NCBI GenBank assembly: GCA_964512995.1
Contig: CAZELM010000044.1
Location: 1-32,313, forward strand
Direction: 5' to 3'
DNA from: CAZELM01 sp964512995
GTDB lineage: Bacteria; CSSED10-310
DNA: 32,313 nucleotides
Below, piece by piece: positions 1 through 6,567 of this stretch. Position numbers and translations under genes: made by a program. Position 1 is the stretch's first letter; every line of letters begins with the position of its first letter. The notes under the pieces are model-generated. The model was not told where the DNA came from. It saw only the letters and a list, made by a program, of their open reading frames with translations, and made no database searches.

Positions 1-331
1 CATCGTACGAGTGCACGTGGTNNNNNNNNNNNNNNNNNNNNNNNNNNNNNNNNNNNNNNNNNNNNNNNNNNNNNNNNNNNNNNNNNNNNNNNNNNNNNNN
101 NNNNNNNNNNNNNNNNNNNNNCATCGTACGAGTGTTCGTGGTCATCGTACGAGTGTTCGTGGTCATCGTACGAGTGTTCGTGGTCATCGTACGAGTGCAC
201 GCGGTCATCGTACGAGTGCACGTGGTCATCGTACGAGTGTTCGTGGTCATCGTACGAGTGCACGTGGTCATCGTACGAGTGCACGCGGTCATCGTACGAG
301 TGTTCGTGGTCATCGTACGAGTGCAGGCGGT
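1..331. repeat. 21-bp tandem repeat array A (interrupted by a scaffold gap)
   Basis: One unit at 1-21 precedes the gap and ten contiguous 21-bp units follow it at 122-331. Each unit begins CATCGTACGAGTG and continues TTCGTGGT, CACGTGGT, CACGCGGT or, in the last unit, CAGGCGGT. The invariant part contains the 8-bp palindrome TCGTACGA. Variation is confined to the five bases after GAGTG. There are no unique spacers, so this is a minisatellite and not a CRISPR array. Because 21 is a multiple of three, all frames stay open and give artefactual repeat peptides. True copy number is unknown because the array spans a gap and runs off the window. Confidence 0.95.
22..121. other. Assembly gap of 100 N
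   Basis: Exactly 100 N, the conventional filler for a gap of unknown length. It lies inside tandem array A, so it most likely marks collapse of the repeat during short-read assembly. The real array may be much longer or shorter. Confidence 0.98.
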
Positions 332-555
332 CATTGGAAGACTGATTGTGTGTATCCTATCGCATGCAGCGATTAAGGAAAAGTCATTCAGCTTTGTTTT
401 TAATGCCATAATGTTTATAAAATCGATTTATGGAATGCGGAGAAGATATTTAAAAGATGATATCAGAGAAGGTTTCCATTTATTTGCTGCAAACTAATCG
501 AAACCTGCAGTTTACTGCTCTTGCGCAACATCAGGCTGGACAACTGCTGAGTCGG

Positions 556-919
556 ATGAATCATTTTGGATCAGTTGTTCTGTGCTTTATTGTTTTCACT
601 ACCATCGTAATCGGTAATGGAGTAACGGCTTCAGCACACGAACCTTATGAGAAACTCATGGCGGTCTTGGTGGATGCCAGTGGTGAGCATTTCAACGTCG
701 TGAAGAGGTATGAGGACGGCATTTATGATTGACCCGGTCAGTCTGATCGTCCGAAACGAGTATGGTATCACGGTTGCAGAAACCGAAGAGTGTCGAGATC
801 TGTCTCTCATACGTTTTTCGGACCATCGTTGCGCGGTGTTTTGTTATAATGGTCTGATGCCGATCGTGCCGTGGGATATCTGGTGGTTGGAGGGTGCTGA
901 GATTCGGAAAGCTCAGTGA
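556..919 (+). pseudogene. Small secreted protein gene, probably frameshifted
   Basis: An ATG at 556 opens a signal-peptide-like segment (MNHFGSVVLCFIVFTTIV, ending near TASAHE). The reading then runs through VLVDASGEHFNVVKRYEDG to a stop at 730-732. Just after the YEDG codons, near 719, the +1 frame continues with FMIDPVSLIVRNEYG and a further 50 residues rich in hydrophobic and aromatic positions, ending at 919. The two halves join naturally into one roughly 120-residue protein, which suggests a single-base indel (mutation or sequencing error). The alternative is two tiny overlapping genes, with the second starting at 710. I do not recognise the family. The ribosome site of the downstream ATPase lies just past the end. 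The 224 bases between array A and this gene hold nothing I recognise. Confidence 0.45.
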
Positions 920-941
920 TATCAGCGAAAGGATGTTATCG

Positions 942-3755
942 ATGGAACATACGCCGGGTCTGGCTCAGATACATGATGACACAAATCAGTCGAATCTGAG
1001 TGGCCCTGATCCTTTTTTATCGAGGGAAATGTCTTGGCTCCGAATAGAGCCAGGAAGCGCCGCGGAGATCCTCCAGACCAACCTGACCCAGGGACTCAAT
1101 TCTTCGGATGTGGCAGATCGACATATGAGATTCGGGGAGAACATCCTGAATCAGCGTCCCGGAAGATCATTGTGGCGTTTGATGGCTGATCAGTTTACCA
1201 GTACCCTCGTGATCGTGTTATTCATCGCGGCAGGTGTCTCGGTGATATTCGGCAGCCTTAAAGACACGATAGCCATTCTTGCGATCATCATACTCAATGC
1301 GATACTGGGCTTTCTTCAGGAATTTCGCGCTCAGCGTTCCATGGAAGCGATTAAACGGCTTACGGTTCCCAGTGTCCGTGTTCGTCGAGATGGCAGTATA
1401 CATGAGATTCTATCATCCGGACTTGTCCCTGGGGATGTTGTCATGCTCGAAACGGGTAATATTGTACCTGCCGATGGTCGCGTTATCGAATCCGCGAGTC
1501 TCAAGATCCAGGAGGCCATGCTGACGGGTGAATCCGAGCCTGTTGAAAAGACCGCTGACATATTGCCGGGGGAGAATCCTCTGGCTCTCGGTGATCAGGT
1601 TAATATGGTCTTCATGGGAACCAGCGTATCGTACGGGCGTGGACAGATGCTGGTAACCGCGACCGGTATGGCTACAGAACTCGGCCGTGTGGCAGATCTT
1701 CTCCATGGCATATCGGATACTGTGACACCACTCCAACGCAGGCTGGATCGATTGGGACGGATCCTCGCTGGCACAGCGTTTGTTGTAATGGCGGCTATTT
1801 TCGGAGTTGGTGTGCTCATTGGTGAGGACTGGCGGCTGATGTTTATGACATCAGTCAGCATGGCCGTTGCGATGATCCCTGAAGGACTCCCCGCAGTGGT
1901 GACCATTTCGCTTGCGCTGGGAGCACAGCGGATGCTCCGCAGGCAAGCCCTAATCCGTCGTTTGTCTGCCGTCGAAACACTCGGATCGGTGACGGTAATC
2001 TGTTCGGACAAGACCGGCACGCTGACTGAGAATCGAATGAGTGTGACGGTCCTGGATCTCGCCGGACACCGGATCAACGTATCTGAGGTTTTTCGTCGTA
2101 AAATGCCCGTCACTACCGTCAACGAGACCGAGGCTTCAACCATCAGACAAGATCCGTCTTTGATGCTGTTGCTTATGGGAGGAGCGCTCTGCAATGATGC
2201 GGTACTGCAACCGGTCGGGCGGGATACGGGAGTGTTACGGGCGTTGGGAGATCCCACCGAAGGAGCACTTGTAGTCGCGGCGGCTCGTTTTGGTTTGCTG
2301 AAAGAAAGACTCGAATCTGCGTTTCCGCGGGTCGGGGAACTTCCCTTCGACTCAGATCGAAAGCGGATGAGCACTATCCATCGGATCTCCGACTGCACCG
2401 TGTGGATCGGTGATTGCCACGATCTTTCGCCAGGTCAGACGCTGGTCTTTACGAAGGGTTCTGTCGACTCCCTGATCGATGTGTGTTCCTCGGTTTGGGA
2501 AGAAGGGGTGCAGAAACCCCTGGATATCGGCTTCCGCGAGCGCATCAGCCGAGCCAACGATGATCTCGCTCAGGGTGGTATGCGCGTTCTGGGCGTGGCG
2601 TTTCGGCATCTGAAGGAGTCGCTGACCCATGAACGGTTGCAGGATGCAGAACATGGCCTGACGTTCATTGGGCTTGTTGGCATGCTGGATCCTCCGCGGC
2701 CTGAGGTTTTACAGGCCGTTTTGACCTGTCGGCAGGCGGGCATCCGGCCGGTGATGATCACCGGAGACCACCCAGTCACCGCTCGTCGCATCGCGATGGA
2801 TCTCGAGATTCTTGGGAGCGGACGGGTTCTGACAGGTACCGAGCTTCAAACGCTCTCAACGGAAGAACTGATCGAGACTGTCGAGAATGTCTCCGTCTAC
2901 GCCCGGGTAGCTCCTGAGCAGAAACTTCGAATCGTGGAAGCGCTTCAGTGGCATGGGCATGTCGTAGCCATGACTGGTGATGGGGTCAATGACGCACCAG
3001 CACTGCGACGTGCGGATATCGGGATCGCCATGGGCATCACCGGCACCGATGTATCCAAAGAAGCTGCAGCCATGGTACTTCTGGATGATAACTTCACGAC
3101 GATCGTCACCGCGATCGAGGAGGGACGCACCATCAATGACAATATCCGTCGTTTCCTCAAATTTTCGCTTGCAGGAAACCTCGGCAAGTTGATTCTGGTG
3201 TTCGCAGGTCCGTTTTTCGGTATGCCGCTGCCGCTTCTGCCATTCCAGATTCTGTGGCTCAATCTCGTAACCGATGGTATCCTCGGATTGGGTATTGGTG
3301 TCGAACCGGCTGAACGTGGCACAATGCAACGGCCTCCCCTGTCTCCCTCAGCAGGGATTCTGTCGGTATCGCTTGCGTTCACGGTGGTCTGGCAAGGAGT
3401 TTTGATCGGTACCGTCAGCCTGGCTGTCGCACTCTGGACATGGAAGACCAATCAACCGGAATGGCGCACCGTGACAATGACGGCGATGGTGATGCTGCAA
3501 GTGTTTGAAGCCTACGCGAGCAGATCCCTGAGCGGATCAGTCTTGAGCCTCAGCCCTTTCTCGAATCGGCCACTGCTCATTGCAACCGTTACGGTTCTCG
3601 TGCTGCAGACCGTTGTCGTATTTGTCCCCTCCCTTCAGGATCTCTTCGGCACCATGCGATTGTCACCATTTCAGGCGATCCTCACGCTGACCGCTGGAAT
3701 GTTTGTCTTCCTGATGGTGGATGTTGTAAAAATCCTCAGTCCAAAGGATTCTTGA
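942..3755 (+). CDS. P-type cation-transporting ATPase, type II (Ca2+-ATPase-like)
   Basis: Inner-membrane pump using ATP to move cations, with the type II (PacL/PMR1/SERCA-like) layout. The N-terminal cation-ATPase domain is followed by TGES of the actuator (about 195-198), the M4 motif PEGLP (313-317) and the phosphorylation motif DKTGTLT with Asp356. The hinge motif GDGVNDAP starts at 679. The C-terminal M5-M10 helices include NLVTDG in M6. About 937 residues is normal for the family. The M4 Glu and the M6 Asn/Asp ligands are present. The M5 segment reads GNLGKL where SERCA has NVGE, so the Glu that completes Ca2+ site I is a Lys. This favours a single-site pump, but specificity (Ca2+, Mn2+ or other) is inferred. 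The start at 942 is chosen because AAAGGA lies 8 bases upstream; in-frame GTG 894 and ATG 933 are alternatives. Confidence 0.95.
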   Translation: MEHTPGLAQIHDDTNQSNLSGPDPFLSREMSWLRIEPGSAAEILQTNLTQGLNSSDVADRHMRFGENILNQRPGRSLWRLMADQFTSTLVIVLFIAAGVSVIFGSLKDTIAILAIIILNAILGFLQEFRAQRSMEAIKRLTVPSVRVRRDGSIHEILSSGLVPGDVVMLETGNIVPADGRVIESASLKIQEAMLTGESEPVEKTADILPGENPLALGDQVNMVFMGTSVSYGRGQMLVTATGMATELGRVADLLHGISDTVTPLQRRLDRLGRILAGTAFVVMAAIFGVGVLIGEDWRLMFMTSVSMAVAMIPEGLPAVVTISLALGAQRMLRRQALIRRLSAVETLGSVTVICSDKTGTLTENRMSVTVLDLAGHRINVSEVFRRKMPVTTVNETEASTIRQDPSLMLLLMGGALCNDAVLQPVGRDTGVLRALGDPTEGALVVAAARFGLLKERLESAFPRVGELPFDSDRKRMSTIHRISDCTVWIGDCHDLSPGQTLVFTKGSVDSLIDVCSSVWEEGVQKPLDIGFRERISRANDDLAQGGMRVLGVAFRHLKESLTHERLQDAEHGLTFIGLVGMLDPPRPEVLQAVLTCRQAGIRPVMITGDHPVTARRIAMDLEILGSGRVLTGTELQTLSTEELIETVENVSVYARVAPEQKLRIVEALQWHGHVVAMTGDGVNDAPALRRADIGIAMGITGTDVSKEAAAMVLLDDNFTTIVTAIEEGRTINDNIRRFLKFSLAGNLGKLILVFAGPFFGMPLPLLPFQILWLNLVTDGILGLGIGVEPAERGTMQRPPLSPSAGILSVSLAFTVVWQGVLIGTVSLAVALWTWKTNQPEWRTVTMTAMVMLQVFEAYASRSLSGSVLSLSPFSNRPLLIATVTVLVLQTVVVFVPSLQDLFGTMRLSPFQAILTLTAGMFVFLMVDVVKILSPKDS

Positions 3756-3858
3756 TCTTGAATTCCTGATGGAACTCCATGAAAAGAATGCACGGATCGA
3801 CCTTGTGATCAGTTTTCACATGAATACTTAATAATATGAGCAGGAAAACCGAAAATTT

Positions 3859-4176
3859 ATGAAAAAGGGAAAGAAGAATGCCCAACGGCATATTCCGGAT
3901 GATTGGCCTGTCTTTGTTACCGGTATAACAGCACTCCGGAGATGGACTCATCCCGAGGGCGACCAGCGCATCTATCTGATCGTCCGCTCGAACGGCACTT
4001 TCGGACGGTGGACGGAAGTATTCAGCTCTTTTAATGATGAATGGTGCTGGATTGCCGACGATCGACATGACCGACGAGGAAGCTTCTATGATTCAGAAGA
4101 TACTGCGGAGCGAGAGATTACATCGGAGTATCCATGGACTCAGGATGCTGAACCTGAGTTATACACCAATAAGTGA
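3859..4176 (+). CDS. Small hypothetical protein
   Basis: A 105-residue reading frame beginning MKKGKKNAQRHIPDDWPVF, basic at the start and acidic and aromatic later, with several Trp residues (RRWTHPEG, GRWTEVF, DEWCWIADD). No signal peptide, membrane helix or known motif is visible. It lies 103 bases after the ATPase on the same strand. The upstream AGGA is about 12-13 bases from the ATG, so the ribosome site is weak. Third-position composition looks coding and no better competing frame exists, so I take it as a real gene of unknown function. Confidence 0.6.
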   Translation: MKKGKKNAQRHIPDDWPVFVTGITALRRWTHPEGDQRIYLIVRSNGTFGRWTEVFSSFNDEWCWIADDRHDRRGSFYDSEDTAEREITSEYPWTQDAEPELYTNK

Positions 4177-4182
4177 TGCTCT

Positions 4183-4196
4183 TCCGCAATTGCGGA
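4183..4196 (+). terminator. Perfect 14-bp palindrome after the small hypothetical gene, possible weak terminator
   Basis: TCCGCAATTGCGGA is a perfect palindrome seven bases past the stop at 4176. As RNA it would give a 5-bp stem with an AATT loop. It is followed by TTTATTG and not by a clear U-run, so it may instead be a protein-binding site or chance. Confidence 0.25.
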
Positions 4197-4421
4197 TTTA
4201 TTGCTCACAATGTACAATCTTTCCGGATTGAAGCGACCGGATGGAATGAAGCTCTCCCAAAAAGTTAATCGGTCCATCCGATCTCTTCAATCCATAATCC
4301 AATCATTGTGTTTTGAGAACGAGTAAGCGGTACCGGACAGCAATCCTCAACAGACTCTACTCCAAACCGCTTGCATTGAATCGATGTAACTGGTAAGGCA
4401 TCTTGATTACAAGGAATGATC

Positions 4422-5198
4422 ATGAAAACAATCGAAATCATCACGGCTGACAGGCGGCATTTCTCAGATTTTGGATGGTTGAAAACCTATTGGCTATTCT
4501 CCTTCTCCCATTACTTCGACCCATATAATATCCAGTTCGGAGCATTAAGGGTATTTAATGACGATATCGTTGAACCTGGAGCGGGATTTCCAACCCATCC
4601 GCATCAGGAGATGGAAATAGTAACGATCGTGCTCAAGGGCGAGATGACCCATGAGGATAGCATGGGCAATAAAACCGTCATCCGGGCAGGAGATGTTCAA
4701 CGGATGTCAGCTGGAACGGGTCTGACTCATTCTGAGTTCAATCTATCTCATGAACCAGTCCATTTTTATCAGATTTGGATCTTTCCCGATAAATCAGGAC
4801 TTCGCCCGTCGTACGACCAGAAATCCTTTTCATCAACCGACTGGCGAAACCATCTACTCCCAGTGGCATCCGGACAACATCAACCAGGTGCAGTTACCTT
4901 TCATACGGATGCCACGATCTACCGGTGTGAACTTGAGAACGGCAGGGAAGTTTTTTTACAGGATATCACCCACCGACGAGTTTTTATCTATCTGACAAAA
5001 GGACGATTGTCTGCCAATGGATTCTGGATGGAATCGAACGATCAGGCGCGAATCGATAATGATGAACCGCTCATCCTGAGAACGGATGATCATGCCGAGT
5101 TCATTCTGATCGATGTTCCTTCATGCAAGGGTTGGGGATATTCAACCGAAACACTTGAGGGAGAACGAAAGACTTCTTTCAGAACTAAGTCTGATTGA
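4422..5198 (+). CDS. Pirin family protein
   Basis: A two-cupin pirin (YhhW/YhaK-like) of 258 residues. The N-terminal cupin carries the family metal ligands: His59 and His61 in THPHQEMEIVT, then His103 and Glu105 in GTGLTHSEFN. The GxxxTHPHxxMEIVT signature is decisive for the family. Some bacterial pirins have quercetin 2,3-dioxygenase activity in vitro and others bind partner enzymes, so the physiological role here is open. The start at 4422 is preferred over the ATG at 4416 because AAGGA at 4411-4415 sits six bases before 4422 and would abut 4416. CorA follows after 24 bases on the same strand, which could make a two-gene transcript. Confidence 0.93.
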   Translation: MKTIEIITADRRHFSDFGWLKTYWLFSFSHYFDPYNIQFGALRVFNDDIVEPGAGFPTHPHQEMEIVTIVLKGEMTHEDSMGNKTVIRAGDVQRMSAGTGLTHSEFNLSHEPVHFYQIWIFPDKSGLRPSYDQKSFSSTDWRNHLLPVASGQHQPGAVTFHTDATIYRCELENGREVFLQDITHRRVFIYLTKGRLSANGFWMESNDQARIDNDEPLILRTDDHAEFILIDVPSCKGWGYSTETLEGERKTSFRTKSD

Positions 5199-5222
5199 TA
5201 TGCCATCTGATGTGAGGAAATT

Positions 5223-6176
5223 ATGATCCGGCTTTTCTCCATTCATGCAAATCTCGTGACAGAGTTAAAATTCGATGAAAAAGATCTGCCTGCGGTCATC
5301 TCAGAAGCTCACTGGATCGATGCCTTTTCTCCGACGGATGAAGAAAGCGAATTTCTGGAGCGGTTGCTCAAGACAGAGATACCGGAAGCGGACGATGTCG
5401 AGGAAATCGAGGATTCGGCCAGATGCTTTATTGATCAGGCCGGCATCCATGTTCATTCCCTGTTTATCATGCAGAGCGAAGGCCGTCTGGAAACGGTGTC
5501 GGTCGCCTGTCTTTTGCAACAGGACCGCTTGATTACACTGCGGGACGAAAAACTGGCGGATTTCAGACTGTTTCGGATGCGAGCGAACCGGGGGCAGGTC
5601 GAAAGCACCAACCCCACCGAGATACTAATCAATCTGATGGAGCAGAAAGTGGAAAATCTGGCGGATTCACTGGAAAGTATCCATCGCCGTCTGGAGGGAG
5701 TTGGTGCGAAAGTGCTCGGAGACACCGTTGAAGATCCGGAAGAGATTGTTTCGGTGATTGCTGTATCGGAAGACAGTAACGGAAAAATCAGGCTCTGCCT
5801 GATGGATACGCAGCGCGATATTTCGTTTTTACAACGTCATATCAGACTGTCGACAGAGATGCATGAAACCTGCCGGGAAATCGCCAGGGATATCGATACC
5901 CTGCTGTCCCATACCACCTTCCTGTTTGACAAGATCAATTTTTTGATGGATTTCATGCAGGGTTATATCAACATTCAGCAGAATCAGATCATCAAAATCT
6001 TTTCCATTGCGGCAGTGGTATTTCTTCCACCCACACTTGTTGCGAGCATTTATGGGATGAATTTCCATTATTTGCCGGAATTGGATTGGGTCTTCGGATA
6101 TCCTCTGGCTCTATTGCTGATGCTGGCATCCGGTATCGCTCCATACTGGTACTTCAAGCGAAAGGGCTGGCTCTGA
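5223..6176 (+). CDS. corA: CorA-family Mg2+/Co2+ transporter
   Basis: Inner-membrane channel of the CorA (2-TM-GxN) family, expected to form pentamers. The 317 residues show a large acidic and helical cytoplasmic domain, then a first membrane helix ending in the selectivity signature YGMNF (GMN at 278-280). The loop HYLPELDW follows, then a second helix, and the protein ends in the basic tail YFKRKGWL typical of the family. Length is normal. GAGGAAATT just before the ATG gives a good ribosome site. Mg2+ is the likely substrate; Co2+ or Ni2+ leakage is known in the family. Confidence 0.95.
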   Translation: MIRLFSIHANLVTELKFDEKDLPAVISEAHWIDAFSPTDEESEFLERLLKTEIPEADDVEEIEDSARCFIDQAGIHVHSLFIMQSEGRLETVSVACLLQQDRLITLRDEKLADFRLFRMRANRGQVESTNPTEILINLMEQKVENLADSLESIHRRLEGVGAKVLGDTVEDPEEIVSVIAVSEDSNGKIRLCLMDTQRDISFLQRHIRLSTEMHETCREIARDIDTLLSHTTFLFDKINFLMDFMQGYINIQQNQIIKIFSIAAVVFLPPTLVASIYGMNFHYLPELDWVFGYPLALLLMLASGIAPYWYFKRKGWL

Positions 6177-6177
6177 A

Positions 6178-6194
6178 CACCGTTTGATCCGGTG
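6178..6194 (+). terminator. Weak hairpin after corA
   Basis: CACCG at 6178-6182 and CGGTG at 6190-6194 can pair around a seven-base loop directly after the corA stop codon. GTTATT follows, without a proper U-run, so this is only a candidate terminator. Confidence 0.25.
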
Positions 6195-6223
6195 GTTATT
6201 GGGGTTGTCTCGATGACTTAATT

Positions 6224-6262
6224 GGCCGACGACCCCTCCCGGTCGCTGGGCTGGGAGAGGGT
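6224..6262 (+). repeat. Dispersed hairpin repeat, copy A (truncated)
   Basis: GGCCGACGA is followed by CCCCTCCC, a GGTCGCTGGGCT loop and GGGAGAGGGT. It matches the centre of copy B (6369-6516) with one base missing in the left arm. It lies in non-coding DNA between corA and the collagen-like gene, a 391-bp stretch holding only repeats. Confidence 0.7.
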
Positions 6263-6270
6263 GTTTTGTT

Positions 6271-6333
6271 GTGGCAGGTTTGAAATGGCAAAAACCCCGT
6301 TATACTGAAATCACCGCTGTTCAAACCTGCCAC
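6271..6333. repeat. 14-bp perfect inverted repeat (large hairpin)
   Basis: GTGGCAGGTTTGAA at 6271-6284 is exactly reverse-complemented by TTCAAACCTGCCAC at 6320-6333, leaving a 35-base centre. It lies between dispersed repeats A and B. It could be a tiny inverted-repeat element, a hairpin terminator or a regulatory stem. I see no flanking target duplication. Confidence 0.8.
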
Positions 6334-6368
6334 TCTGCCGTGGTCGATCGATGGACTTAGGGTTGTTT

Positions 6369-6516
6369 CCCTCACCCCGCCGGCCAAGTTAAAGTATTGA
6401 TCCATGCTTTATTGGCCGGCGACCCTCTCCCGGTCGCTGCGTTGGGAGAGGGTAAAGAAGGATCCTGCATATATGCCCTTCTCCATTCATTCATGGGGAA
6501 GGATTTGGGATAAGGT
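6369..6516 (+). repeat. Dispersed hairpin repeat, copy B (fullest copy)
   Basis: The order is CCCTCACCCCGCCGGCC, an AT-richer spacer, GGCCGGCGA, then the 9-bp stem CCCTCTCCC (6423-6431) / GGGAGAGGG (6444-6452), AAGAAGGATCCTGCATATATG, and a tail ending GGGATAAGGT. Almost the same string recurs at 18669-18946 and, in the opposite orientation, at 8869-9081. This resembles REP/BIME-type intergenic palindromes known in other bacteria; the family itself is not one I can name. Confidence 0.85.
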
Positions 6517-6567
6517 CAATAAAGGATACTGTCCACATCACAGGAATCAGAAGTGATTTTGCTGCGA

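Noticed and set aside
1..331. CRISPR array or repeat-protein genes in the 21-bp arrays
   Set aside because: Units abut without unique spacers, and the open frames exist only because 21 is divisible by three. No start signal or non-repeat protein context supports coding. The same applies to 23097-23482.
6177..6567. Insertion sequence or transposase remnant between corA and the collagen-like gene
   Set aside because: Only short palindromic repeats are seen; no frame resembles a transposase.
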